The notes under the pieces were generated by a model. It did not search any database. It was not told the DNA's origin and saw nothing but the letters and a program-made list of their open reading frames with translations. Of a DNA stretch of 64,000 nucleotides, positions 20,746 to 31,506 are shown in pieces (within the stretch, counting starts at the first letter, position 1; each line of letters begins with the position of its first letter). The position numbers and the translations under genes are program-made. Source of the stretch: Schistocerca nitens (taxonomy: Eukaryota > Arthropoda > Insecta > Orthoptera > Acrididae); contig NC_064619.1 in the NCBI RefSeq assembly GCF_023898315.1, positions 349,256,650 through 349,320,649 of the forward strand, in the 5' to 3' direction.

Positions 20746-22167
20746 CACTCCTGGAAATTGAAATAAGAACACCGTGAATTCATTGTCCCAGGAAGGGGAA
20801 ACTTTATTGACACGTTCCTGGAGTCAGATACATCACATGATCACACTGACAGAACCACAGGCACATAGACACAGGCAACAGAGCATGCACAATGTCGGCA
20901 CTAGTACAGTGTATATCCACCTTTCGCAGCAATGCAGGCTGCTATTCTCCCATGGAGACGATCGTAGAGATGCTGGATGTAGTCCTGTGGAACGGCTTGC
21001 CATGCCATTTCCACCTGGCGCCTCAGCTGGACCAGCGTTCGTGCTGGACGTGCAGACCGCGTGAGACGACGCTTCATCCAGTCCCAAACATGCTCAATGG
21101 GGGACAGATCCGGAGACCTTGCTGGCCAGGGTAGTTGACTTACACCTTCTAGAGCACGTTGGGTGGCACGGGATACATGCGGACGTGCATTGTCCTGTTG
21201 GAACAGCAAGTTCCCTTGCCGGTCTAGGAATGTTAGAACGATGGGTTCGATGACGGTTTGGATGTACCGTGCACTATTCAGTGTCCCCTCGACGATCACC
21301 AGTGGTGTACGGCCAGTGTAGGAGATCGCTCCCCACACCATGATGCCGGGTGTTGGCCCTGTGTGCCTCGGTCGTATGCAGTCCTGATTGTGGCGCTCAC
21401 CTGCACGGCGCCAAACACGCATACGATCATCATTGGCACCAAGGCAGAAGCGACTCTCATCGCTGAAGACGACACGTCTCCATTCGTCCCTCCATTCACG
21501 CCTGTCGCGACACCACTGGAGGCGGGCTGCACGATGTTGGAGCGTGAGCGGAAGACGGCCTAACGGTGTGCGGGACCGTAGCCCAGCTTCATGGAGACGG
21601 TTGCGAATGGTCCTCGCCGATATCTCAGGAGCAACAGTGTCCCTAATTTGCTGGGAAGTGGCGGTGCGGTCCCCTACGGCACTGCGTAGGATCCTACGGT
21701 CTTGGCGTGCATCCGTGCGTCGCTGCGGTCCGGTCCCAGGTCGACGGGCACGTGCACCTTCCGCCGACCACTGGCGACAACATCGATGTACTGTGGAGAC
21801 CTCACGCCCCACGTGTTGAGCAATTCGGCGGTACGTCCACCCGGCCTCCCGCATGCCCACTATACGCCCTCGCTCAAAGTCCGTCAACTGCACATACGGT
21901 TCACGTCCACGCTGTCGCGGCATGCTACCAGTGTTAAAGACTGCGATGGAGCTCCGTATGCCACGGCAAACTGGCTGACACTGACGGCGGCGGTGCACAA
22001 ATGCTGCGCAGCTAGCGCCATTCGACGGCCAACACCGCGATTCCTGTTGTGTCCGCTGTGCCGTGCGTGTGATCATTGCTTGTACAGCCCTCTCGCAGTG
22101 TCCGGAGCAAGTATGGTGGGTCTGACACACCGGTGTCAATGTGTTCTTTTTTCCATTTCCAGGAGTG
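20746..22167 (-). mobile_element. Intact Tc1-like transposon
   Basis: 1422 bp bounded by ~28-bp inverted repeats starting CACTCCTGGAAAT at both ends, with only a few mismatches. Each end is flanked by TA (20744-20745 and 22168-22169). It contains a single uninterrupted transposase frame on the minus strand. It lies inside the coding sequence of the decayed DDE-like gene, so it arrived later. The open frame and clean ends suggest a young, possibly autonomous copy. Confidence 0.95.
20901..21923 (-). CDS. Tc1-like transposase, 340 aa, apparently intact
   Basis: I chose the start at ATG 21923 (MPRQRGREPYVQLTDFERGR) because it opens directly into the DNA-binding domain; the frame is open another 72 codons upstream through the untranslated region. 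Domains: paired-like helix-turn-helix (about 10-110, TYRRIAQHVGREVSTVHR), then the catalytic core with VFSDESRF, QQDNARPHVS and SPDLSPIEHVWDWM. All three acidic residues are present. Only 32 residues separate the second Asp from the Glu, compared with 34 in classical Tc1. The length is normal for the family. It would cut and paste at TA sites by binding the terminal repeats. Confidence 0.95.
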   Translation of the reverse strand: MPRQRGREPYVQLTDFERGRIVGMREAGWTYRRIAQHVGREVSTVHRCCRQWSAEGARARRPGTGPQRRTDARQDRRILRSAVGDRTATSQQIRDTVAPEISARTIRNRLHEAGLRSRTPLGRLPLTLQHRAARLQWCRDRREWRDEWRRVVFSDESRFCLGANDDRMRVWRRAGERHNQDCIRPRHTGPTPGIMVWGAISYTGRTPLVIVEGTLNSARYIQTVIEPIVLTFLDRQGNLLFQQDNARPHVSRATQRALEGVSQLPWPARSPDLSPIEHVWDWMKRRLTRSARPARTLVQLRRQVEMAWQAVPQDYIQHLYDRLHGRIAACIAAKGGYTLY

Positions 22168-22169
22168 TA

Positions 22170-22750
22170 AGTCCCTTTTCAGACCCACAATCATGAACAC
22201 CAAAACTGTTAAGTCCACAACTTTCTCTTATAGAATGCAGGCCCAGATGTAAGCCTTGATGTTGGAAAGGTTTGTTGTAGATCAAAGGCTATTGTAAGTT
22301 ATTCCTCAAGATTTTCCCTAGCTAATTTGGAAAGCTGTGTAATCATATTTTGTCCAGCAGATGCTTTCGCATGATGTAGGTCCCTTTCAATTTTGAATCT
22401 TCTAATAATATCTTCAGAGTTGGTCAACTGTGCATTTTTTTATTTGAATTTGAAATTATTCACATACATGACATGGTTCTGAATGAGGCAATTTAAAACC
22501 AATACTAAAATCTTGGTTAAATATATCTCTAAATTTCGAAACTTTTACTTGTTGTGCATTATTTTCTTCACAATATTTCAAATAATGTTCTTGATATAAT
22601 GAAGAAAGTGACAACTCATGGTCGAAGTACACTTTATTGGGGTTCTGTGAGCGGCTGTAATGACTGGCATACTTAGGTATATTATTTATGAAATTGTGAA
22701 CTGTCTGAACTGCTTCTTGTGAAATTTTCCTTAATGGGTCTCTTTTTTTC
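22170..22750 (-). pseudogene. DDE-like multi-exon gene, exon 4
   Basis: On the minus strand a strong acceptor (pyrimidine-rich tract, then TTTCCAG) opens an exon at 22750. It encodes KKRDPLRKISQEAVQTVHNF, a segment with SHYSRSQNP and KVSKFRDIFNQDFSIGFKLP, and a CHVC pair. An in-frame TAA and a frameshift follow; it then reads NSEDIIRRFKIERDLHHAKA, AFDLQQTFPTSRLTSGPAFY and YKRKLW. The FDLQ aspartate is the likely first catalytic residue. The exon is cut at 22168 by the Tc1 element and continues at 20743. Confidence 0.68.
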
Positions 22751-22915
22751 CTGGAAACAAAGAAAAAGAAAAAAATGATATTAAAGGTAAATACACAGAC
22801 AAATATAGTGAATTTGTGTCTGAATATGATATGTAAAGAAAAACACTGGATAAACAAGCACAACAGAACAAAATTATAGTTTTTCTTGGAAGCAGCATTA
22901 GTTTAAACGTTAAAT

Positions 22916-23117
22916 ATCTCTTCTGTCTTTTGGAGAAATGGAGTGTCCATCACACAAGTATTTTTGTAAGTTATTAAGACGTCCTTGATTGTTCTGAAGC
23001 GCATGCACACTTAAAAATGCTTCTCTGCATACCAAAATATTACAGCCATTAACCTTAACCTGGTACGAAAAAGTGACCATTCGCTATGAAATTGTGCTTT
23101 TCCTTTTCTTTGGGTAC
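22916..23117 (-). pseudogene. DDE-like multi-exon gene, exon 3
   Basis: After a minus-strand acceptor (CTTTTTAAG), about 65 codons read through SYQVKVNGCNILVCREAFLS and GHSISPKDRRD. This corresponds to the segment of the uncharacterised insect family that precedes the KK-rich start of the next exon. A consensus donor at the downstream end is not obvious and may be mutated. I placed the exon by protein pattern and the acceptor. Confidence 0.55.
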
Positions 23118-23187
23118 CTTAAAAAGTGAAATATATTAATCAAAATAATAATATTTTATTTGTAAAAAGTACATGATATAAAAATCA

Positions 23188-23524
23188 ATTTCTAATTATC
23201 ATTCCTTTGCACTTGTTGCATCTTAATATTGCTCAGAAGGTAATTATTTTGGCAACTGAAATCACCCATATCCCAAAAAGAATTGAATATCTGCTCTACA
23301 CATTCATGAATTTTGCTCCAACTCTTGTTGTTACATTTACATCCAGGACCATGAATTTTAGCCACAACAATTTGTCCTGTTTTATCAGATATGTACTCTC
23401 TGCCATAATTTCTACGACGTTTACATTTTTCCCTTTTCCAATTGCTTATATTTCTCCTATTTTTTCTGCCTTTAGGTTCTTTAGCAGGTGGTACTTCAGG
23501 AGACCTTTCACATTCATCAGCATG
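23188..23524 (-). pseudogene. DDE-like multi-exon gene, exon 2
   Basis: The minus strand opens after a GGTTAG acceptor at 23525-23526 and encodes PKGRKNRRNISNWKREKCKR, GREYISDKTGQIV, HGPGCKCNNKSW and FNSFWDMGDFSCQ. The Cys-rich GPGCKCNNK motif followed by FxxFWxMGDxSxQ is the N-terminal signature of the same family; its cysteines may bind a metal. The frame is open throughout. The donor end is uncertain within about 20 bp of 23188. Confidence 0.65.
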
Positions 23525-23798
23525 CTAACCCAAATAAAGTATTCAGAATGAGAAAGACCAAAGCCACTTTAAGACTTATACCAAACGTTAATATATTATA
23601 CAAATAGGCTTATAATATTTAAATTATTACCAATAATGCGATAATTATTAAGAGAAGTAAAATTTGTTCATGATTCACGTGTACATATTTTAATTAGCTA
23701 GTATATACCAGTTATAATCAAGCAGTAATATTTCACTGTAACACAGACCTAAGTCTCAAAATTTTAAATGTTTAAAAAAGCAATTATTTTAGACTTAC

Positions 23799-24008
23799 CA
23801 TGTCATTTTCAGATGAATATTCGTCAGAGGGAGAACAACTGCTGCCACTGGACGAAAGAGCGTCTTCAGAACTAGCCATTTCTGTACGTGAATCTTCTCT
23901 TTCGCTTATGCATGGAAGTAGCCTCTTCTTTGGAAGCGCCGTTGAGCTGAGGCTTTGGGTTGTTTCAGACGCAAAAAAGACTGCTTCCTCACAGTATGAG
24001 AACAACAA
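23799..24008 (-). pseudogene. DDE-like multi-exon gene, exon 1
   Basis: A Ser/Glu-rich N-terminal coding segment (with MASSEDALSSSGSSC and DEYSSENDM) ends at a textbook donor: GACATG followed by GTAAGT on the minus strand at 23793-23798. The first ATG could be MASSEDAL or lie further upstream. No promoter motif is evident. The composition resembles disordered N-termini of transposases and domesticated proteins. Confidence 0.55.
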
Positions 24009-24189
24009 GTGTGAACTGCTCTGTCATCTAGTGAGGTAAAGTTAAAATATTTACGCAATAGCTTTCTCTGTTGAGTAGAAGTTGAACTAACACAAAAAAC
24101 GTATTTTGAGAATAGTGTGGCTTTGTGCTATATCATTCTCGCCCCTTCATATTCTTGTACACTTGGCACGGATAACAGCGGCGACGCGT

Positions 24190-24770
24190 CATGGCAGGGA
24201 AACAATATGACCTTGGTAGCTCTGCGGAGGGAGTTGGCACCGCATCTGCACACACTAGTCGCCTAATTCCCGTAAATTCCTGGTACAAGGCGATGAGCTC
24301 TGACGCCACATCCAATCACATGTCAGATGTGTCCTATCGGATTCACATGTCACCACATTGTTCCTCGACTCACTCCGTCAAACTACAGGCATTGTGAAGA
24401 GGCGCATGAGTGCATACCGGGGGTGCGATTCATTCAGGATGTGGAAAGGCTGCTTCCGGGTGCCATGAAGAGTACAGGGTGCAGCCAACTGCAGGTTTTG
24501 GCTCATGTCGGTACCAATGACGAATATCGCTTTGGTTTCGGGCAGCTAGCGGAATTAGTAAGGACTGCCAGTCTAGCTTGCGAGATTAAGGCGGAGCTCA
24601 CCATCTGCAGCATCGTCGATAGAACCGACTGTGGTCCTTTTGTGCAGAGCCGAGTGGAGGGTCTGAATCAGAGGGTCAGGTGGTTCTGTGACCGTGTAGA
24701 CTGCAGATTGCTTGACTTGCTCCATCGGGTGGTGAGTTTCAGAGTTCTGCTTAATAGATGAGGAGTCCAC
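24190..24770 (+). pseudogene. CR1-like LINE ORF1, esterase-like domain
   Basis: The plus strand encodes a region reading VLAHVGTNDEYRFGFGQLAE and, further on, VEGLNQRVRWFC and CRLLDLLHRV. GTND followed by a GLNxRLR-like block is the layout of the SGNH/esterase domain found in ORF1 of CR1-like LINEs. It directly precedes an endonuclease-RT region on the same strand. The left boundary is uncertain. The catalytic Ser region is not clearly visible and the frame is not intact. Confidence 0.6.
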
Positions 24771-25019
24771 TACACACAGGAACCCGCTACACTGATAGCG
24801 GGGGCTATATGGAGGGGACTGGGTGGTTCTTTAGGTTAAAGGGCCTCAGGGAACCAGAGAAAGGGCGTCCGTATAAAAGGGGGCAGGTAAAACACAGAAA
24901 GTTAGTTGTAGAAACGATCGGTATTGCAGTTGTAAATTGTTGTAGTTTTGTTAGGAAAGTACCACAACTCTAGCCCTAGTAGAAACCGCTGAAGCTCAAA
25001 TACAGAATACTACAGAAAG

Positions 25020-25660
25020 CTGGCTAAAGCCGGAAATAAGTTCAGCAGAAAGTTTTTCTAACGGTCTAACAGTGTTCAGGATAGATTATATACACTTGCT
25101 GCTGGAGTATTTATTGCCGTCAGAAGTAGTTTGCCTTGAAGTGAAATTGAAGTAGATAGTTCCTAAGAAATAATATGGGTAGAGGTTATACTGGGCAATC
25201 GCACTAAACTATTAACTGGGTCGTTTTACCGACGCCCCGACTCAGTAGATATAACTGTTGAACAGTTCAAAGAAAACTTGAGTCTCGTTTCAAATTAGTG
25301 CCCCATTCATACAATTATAGTTGGTGGTGACTTTAATCTACCCTCGATATGCTGGAAAAATTATACGTTTAAAGCGGGCGGGAATCATAAAACGTCATCC
25401 GAAATTCTACTGAATGCTTTCTCAGAAAATTATTTTAAATCATTAGTTCATGAGCCCACTCGAAGCGTAAATGGTTGTGAAAGCATACTTGACCTCTTAG
25501 CACCAAATAATCCTGGACAAATAGTGAGTGTCGTGACGGATACAGGAATTAGCGACAACAAGCCAGTAGTTGCTAACTTGAATACCGTAACACCTACAAC
25601 CATCAAAAACTAACGCAAAGTATATCTATTTAAAAAGCTCATAAAAATGCTCTGTACTCC
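25020..25660 (+). pseudogene. CR1-like LINE ORF2, endonuclease domain
   Basis: Broken plus-strand frames contain the hallmark VGGDFNLPSICW and the later GCESILDLLAPN and TGISDNKPVVANL. These correspond to the GDFN, DLxxT and SDHxx blocks of APE-type LINE endonucleases that nick target DNA. The catalytic His of the SDH block is replaced (SDNKPV). Stops and frameshifts show it is dead. Confidence 0.8.
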
Positions 25661-26308
25661 TTCCGATCTGATCATGTAAGCGTAGAAAACTTGTGGAATG
25701 ATTTCGAAGGGATAATATCGACAGCAATTGAGTGATATATACCGCATAAACTAATAAGTGATGGTACCGATCTCCCATGGTACAGAAAACGGGTGAGATC
25801 GCTATTTCAGAAATTGCGAAAAAAGCATGCCAGATTTAAAAGAACGCAAAATCCCCATGTCTGGCAAAGTCTTGTAGAAGTTCGAAATATAGCGCGTACT
25901 TCAATGATGCTTTCAATAATTTCCACAACAAAACTCTGTCTCGAAATAAGACAGAAAACCCAATGATATTCTGGTCATACATAAAGCATATCAGTGGCAA
26001 GACGCAGTCAATACCTTAACTGCGCGATAACAACGGTGAAGTCACTGATGACAGTGTCACTAAAGCAGAGTGATTAAACAAGGTTTTTCGAAACTCCTTC
26101 ACCATACAAGACGAAGTAAATATTCCTGAATTCCAATCAAGAACAACTGCCAAGATGAGAAACATAGTGATAGATATCCTCGGTGTAACAAAGCAGCTTA
26201 AATCACTTAATAAAGTCAAGGCCTCCAATCCATATTGCATACCAGTCAGGTTCCTCTCAGACTATGCTGATACAATAGCTCCATATTTAGGAATTATATA
26301 CAACCACT
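25660..26308 (+). pseudogene. CR1-like LINE ORF2, start of RT domain
   Basis: Plus-strand coding relic linking endonuclease to RT, with a KxL-KASNPYCIPVRFLSDY block (normally KA.GPDGIP) and TIAPYLGIIYNH. It stops exactly at the CACT target duplication (26305-26308), and the RT continues at 27827 with SLTDRSVPKVWRIAQVIPI. The inserted 1.5 kb therefore interrupts RT motif 0/1. Confidence 0.8.
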
Positions 26309-27826
26309 TGCGAGGTGCCGGGGCTAGAAGTGTATTTAACACTAAATTCTTCGAGAATCTTCATATATAAATGATGCTCTAAGCCCCCCTATTCTAACTC
26401 CGACTTTTGCTGTTGCACATGGATTAAAAAGAAACGCGAACCGACTGTAATCGACCCTCCAAGTGGAGTAGAAAAGAGTTTGGCACCTGCAATAATTTAG
26501 TTTGATAGACATTAATTAAATAAAGGAAAGTTTCAGGAACGTAGTGAGAAATGAAAGGGTTGCTCTACCGATTAACAGAAAGAAAGCTCTGTCCAAAATA
26601 ACAATATGATTTATTATGACTAAACTCAAAATAATAAACAAAACACATGAAACATTTACAATACATCAATTTGGCTCAAATTGGATACTCAAATAAATGC
26701 TGTGAAAGTTGTCCCTAAACTAGATTGTGACATTTATGACGAAGTGGTATGTGGAGCCAATTCCTTGCAACTGAAATCTTAAGAGAAAACACACAGCCAA
26801 CCCAACACTGATTGATGCTACCCAAGACAGAACAAAGTTAGAAAAACACGAACAGGCGCGCTCTGCTGAGCTCTGATTATCACCTAGGAAAATCCCTATC
26901 TGCCGGTGCTGCGGACATACATTACCAAACTGTCTTCTTAACTGCCAGAACACGATCTGGCGTACCGGAGGCGATGGCTGGTTGCTTCGACGTCCCGTCG
27001 TGGTGACGATAATGTCGCGAGTATAGCCCGAAAAAAATTATCCTGGGTTGGTTGTTCCAGACTAAAGACTTCCTAGCAATACAAATGCGCCTCTGAGGGA
27101 GACGAAGAAGGCTCGCCACACAATCACTGACAGTACGGTGATTGATTTTAACAAGCGAAGTCACACTGTACCTCCAATACAGTCAATTTTAGCCAAAACT
27201 GCTCAATACAGACAACATAGGCCGCTTGTACGCAGAACGCTCAATTGCCAACTGTACTCGGACAGTTACGTTGAAGTCGAAACTTCAGCAACTTCGTCAA
27301 ACAGTTACAATTAAATAAAAGTATATTAGACAGCCAACGGAAGGCGAGAGCCGACTACCACAAGAGCACCCGTACCAACCAAACACAGAACATTCCCGCC
27401 CCCACGACAGTGGCCGTGGTTAAACGTTCCAATCAGCAACTCGAAAACCGGCGGAAAACGCGGGAATTTGCGCGCCAAGGCTGTTTGGGAACACAAGTAA
27501 TTCCCACGCCTCGCTGGTAGCCCGCTAGAAAATGTTTTCGCTAAGTTTCTGCGGAGTAACGGAACCTCTAGCGCAGCCACTACTTCAGGCCCCTCCGGGC
27601 GAGTCTTTTGACAATGTCGGCGTCTGGAAAGCATTCACTCGACTCCCTCACACCCGTCGGCATACCCTTTCAAGATCAGCAGAGCCCGCCTGTCACCGGG
27701 CCACCTGGGTGACGAGAGACGCTGCGTGGGAAGTCCGGGTGTGAAGGAATAGCAACTTTTCACCGCATGCAATTAGAGAGGAAAGCTTAAGATAGGAATA
27801 TGAGAGGGGGCTCATGCCACCTCTCA
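26309..27826. mobile_element. Probable solo LTR (1518 bp) inside LINE
   Basis: The insertion begins TGCGAGGTG and ends CCACCTCTCA (TG...CA with a short inverted match) and is flanked by CACT at 26305-26308 and 27827-27830. It has no coding capacity. It is AT-rich on the left and GC-rich on the right (about 27330-27740). The size, ends and 4-bp duplication fit a solo LTR left by recombination between the LTRs of an otherwise unseen element. Orientation is not determined. It is unrelated to the LTR family at 2662. Confidence 0.75.
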
Positions 27827-29215
27827 CACTCGCTCACAGACAGATCTGTACCTAAAGTCTGGAGAATTGCTCAAGTCATACCAATACCCAAAAAGGGAAG
27901 TAGCAGTAATCCACTGAATTACAGGCCCATATCACTAACGTCGATTTGCAGTAGGGTTTTGGAAATTATACTGTATTCGAATATTATGAAGTACCTCGAA
28001 GAAAACGATTTATTGACACATAGCACAGATTCAGAAATTATCGTTCTTGCAAAACACAACTATCTCTTTATACTCATGATGTAATGAGTGCTTTCGACAG
28101 GGGATGTCAAATTGATTCGATATTTTTAGATATCCAGAAGGGTTTCGACACTATTCATCACAAGCGTCTTCTAACCAAACTGCCTGCCTATGGAAATAGT
28201 TTCAGTTTGGCGATTGGATTCGTGATTTCCTGTCAGAAATATTACAGTTCGTAGTAATAGACGGAAAGTCATCGAGTAAAACAGAAATAATATCCGGCGT
28301 TCCCCAAGGAAGTGTTATCGGCCCTCTATTGTTCCTGATCTATATTAACAACATAGGAGACACTCTCAGTAGCCATCTTAGATTGTTTGCAGGTGATGCT
28401 GCCATTTACCGTCTTGTGAAGTCATCAGATGACCAAAACGAAGTACAAAATGATTTAGATAATTTAATCGTATGGTGCGAAAAGTGGCAATTGACCCAGA
28501 ATAAAGAAAAGTGTGCAGTTATTCACATGAGTACTAAAAGAAATCCACTGAATTTCGATTACGCCATAAGTCACACAAATCTTAAGGCTGTAAATTCAAC
28601 TGAATACTTAGGTATTACAATTACAAATACCCTAAATTGGAATGATCACACAGATGATGTTGTGGGTAGAGCCATCCAAAGACAGCGATTCATTGGCAGA
28701 ACACTGAAAAGGTGCAACAGGTCTACTAAAGAAACTGCTTACAACACACTTGTCCGCCCTATTCTGTAGTATTGCTTTGCGTTGTCGGATTAGCATCAGA
28801 TGGGACTGACGGATGACATCGAAAAAGTACAAAGAAGGGCAGCTCGTTTTGTATTATCACGAAGTAGGGGAGATAGTGCCACAGATATGATACGTGAATT
28901 GGGTTGGCAATCATTAAAACAAATGCGTTTTTCGTTGCGACGGGATCCTCTCACTAAATTTCTATCACCAGTTTTCTCCTGCGATTGGAAAACATTCTCT
29001 TGGCACCCCCCACTACATAGGGAAAAATTATTATCACGATAAAGTAAGAGCTATCTGGTCTCGCATAGAAAAATTTAAATGCTCGTTTTTCCCGCGTGCT
29101 GTTCTAGAGTGGAACGGTAGAGAGAGATCTTGAAAATGGTCCATTGAACCCTCTGTCAGGCACTTTATTGTGAATAGCAGAGAAATCACGTAGTTTTAGG
29201 TGTAGATGATCTGCA
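27827..29215 (+). pseudogene. CR1-like LINE ORF2, RT domain to 3' end
   Basis: Continuation of the LINE: WRIAQVIPIPKKGSSSNPLN and YRPISLTSICSRVLE, a DIQKGFDTIHHKRL block, GVPQGSVIGPLLFLIYIN, then LRLFAGDAAIYR in place of the FADD catalytic box. WCEKWQLTQNKEKCAVIHMS, TEYLGITITN and a C-terminal region to about 29100 follow. The first catalytic Asp of FADD is Gly here. At least three frameshifts or stops are present. The 3' end lies near 29215, where Tc1 sequence starts. Confidence 0.85.
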
Positions 29216-30031
29216 GCCAGTGTTGGATACTCCTTGGTGGTCAACGAGTCTTGCACGAGTGTCGTTGTACCTATGGATGCCCACGTGAATGATCCCTAGA
29301 GAAAATGCAGCCGCCGCCAGCTTGTCTCCGCTCCGCAACAGAGGTGTCAAGGAGTGTTCGCCTGCAAGAGAATGGATTCGCGTTATCGAATCGCCATGAT
29401 GGAGAAGGTATCGGAATTCATCCGACCAAGCAACGCTCTGTAACTACGACAAAGTCTAGTGTCGATGGTCACTTGCCCATTTCACTCTGGGTTCCAATGT
29501 CGTGGTGTTAACATTGACCCATGCATGGGTCATCGTCTGCCGAGGCCCATGATTAGAAGCGTTGGGTGCAATGTATATTCAGACACTCTTTTACTCTGTC
29601 CAGCATTAAAGTCTGATGTTATTTCCATCACAGTTCTCCAACTCTTCTGTTATACCAGTCTGTCCAGCCTACGACGTCTGAAAACAGTAATGAGGAGAGG
29701 CCGCCCAACTCCAAGACGTCTTGACGTGGTTTCACTTTGTTTCTTCCATGTGCTTAATACCCTCACCACAGCACTCCTTGAACATCCGAGAATTCGTGCA
29801 GTTTCCAAAATGCTCATGCTGAGTCCCCGGGTCATCACATTCTGCCCTGTGTCAAACTCAGATAAATCGCGCCTTCCCACTCTACACACGGAAAGTACGC
29901 TCACTGATACTACATGCACCGTGCGTTGTCTGACTGGCAGTCACTCCTTGCCATGTGACGCCGTTATCACCTGGACGGCTTTACATCGACAGTTGGTCGC
30001 TGGTCATAATGTCATCCTGACCAATGCATAA
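29216..30031 (-). mobile_element. Degraded Tc1-like transposon
   Basis: On the minus strand, 29919-29650 encodes a Tc1 N-terminal helix-turn-helix (GRRDLSEFDTGQNVM, SILETARILGCSRSAVVRV). Sequence toward 29216 keeps fragments such as HRHWTL and a WSDE-like box in shifted frames. The second and third catalytic blocks are not recognisable, so it is truncated or deleted at the left. It differs from the intact Tc1 element at 20746 in sequence and in lacking CACTCCTGG ends. Confidence 0.7.
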
Positions 30032-30147
30032 AAGTGAAGCTTGTGTAATTCATTAATGAGCTATTTTGTATATGTTTACTAAAGACGAGATAGCCGTTGC
30101 ATACGAATATTCTGATTCTTCCAGAATTTATACTCGGTAGTGGAATA

Positions 30148-30300
30148 CGCTAATTTGTAACCCTGGAAGATTAAAATTGTGTGGCCTAGCGGTACTCGAA
30201 TCTAGAACCTTTTGCCTTGGACAATATATCTACGACTGATGACCAAACTCGAATCACAGCCCACCTTCTGTCGGGGCAGATGGCAGAGGAAGAACATTGT
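30148..30300. repeat. Possible degraded second SINE-type repeat
   Basis: The stretch CCTGGAAGATTAAAATTGTG followed by a TACTCGAATCTAGAACCTTT segment resembles a tRNA-like repeat common in orthopteran genomes, in which a GACTCGAACTCGGGACCTTT box sits in the same place. It is heavily decayed and I recognise it from pattern memory only. Confidence 0.35.
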
Positions 30301-30931
30301 ACGTTTTGAATGAAAGTGTCATTTGACTAAGATGTTTATTATTCACCTATTTCGCAATATTGCTATTTCGGCTTCATACCCATTACCAAGTACCGAAAGT
30401 GAAATAGTCGGTAAATATCCAACACCTATCGTCGTCTGAATATTCGAAGAACATGTCGTGTAAATGTATCAGATATTTAATGACTATTTCACGTTTGCCC
30501 TTGGTTATAGCTAATGCCGAAATTGTGGCAGTGTGAAATAAATAGGTAACAAAAAACTTACAGTCAAAGGGCGACTATTTAATTCAGTAAGTAAGTTTAT
30601 TGTCCGCAATGAAGGAAAAATCATTAACGTGAAAACATTTGAAAAAGCATGGCACTTTATCGTTTGTTCGGTGAATGATGTACCATGGCCACTTCTTGGG
30701 TCAGGACTTAGAGTCAGGTCAATAAGTTGAAACTCGGCGATGAATATGATGTTAATGTAAGTAACAGACTTCGCGAAACATGGACCTTCACAGAGAAAAC
30801 TTCTTCTTTTGTTGCTGTGGGAGAAGCATGCATATTGAATTAGGGAACTGGAATGAGTTAGTACAGCAGAATCTGTGAAGGCATCCTTCCGACAAAGATC
30901 AACGGTTTTGGTAAAACCAGAACTTTCTTGT

Positions 30932-30958
<27 letters not shown>
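30932..30958. repeat. (GA)n microsatellite
   Basis: About 13 AG units between TCTTGT and TGGCGAG. The Ser-Leu-rich translation on the opposite strand is an artefact of the repeat. Confidence 0.95.
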
Positions 30959-30962
<4 letters not shown>

Positions 30963-31487
30963 GAGACGATGTGTTGAGCGACAGTCGTCGCGAATTGTGA
31001 GTTTATCCCCGGAAGCCACTCCTCTGCACCACAGGGGTTACTATCGCAGCAGCAAACTATGTTACTTTGGAGTCTCTGTGCGTTGCAAGATCCGTGCATG
31101 ATTGTTATTCTGATTTCACCGTTTCTCAATACATTTCAACGAATTCTTCTGATCATATTTCGTACACTGAATGTCATTAAGAATGCATGCTATTTTTAGC
31201 GGGATTCGTATGTTTACAAATACTTTGTACACACAGGCAAATTAACGGACTGTGTGTTTCTATCTTCACCTACCATGACGCTCTGGAGTCAATCTACGCT
31301 CACGATATTTAACGCAGCAAGGAGGATCGAATCTAAGCCAATTAACGCAGATCATTTCTGTTTTGATTAAATTCAGACGATAAATCTGATTACCGTATTT
31401 CACACGATTATTTCAGATAGCCATAGAGGCACTGTCGGTGGAAGTAATCAATGAACCATTCGGGTAAAGAGGAATTGGGTGAGTGAA

Positions 31488-31506
31488 GGGGGGGGGGGGG
31501 GGGGGG
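31488..31506. repeat. Poly-G run
   Basis: Nineteen consecutive G on the plus strand (poly-Pro if translated from the minus strand). Such a run is length-unstable and can form a G-quadruplex. Its exact length may reflect sequencing error. Confidence 0.9.

Noticed and set aside
21258..22196. Several plus-strand ORFs of 70-164 codons within the Tc1 element
   Set aside because: Antisense shadows of the GC-rich transposase gene.
29459..30031. 190-codon plus-strand ORF
   Set aside because: Antisense of a decayed Tc1 transposase whose helix-turn-helix is readable on the minus strand.
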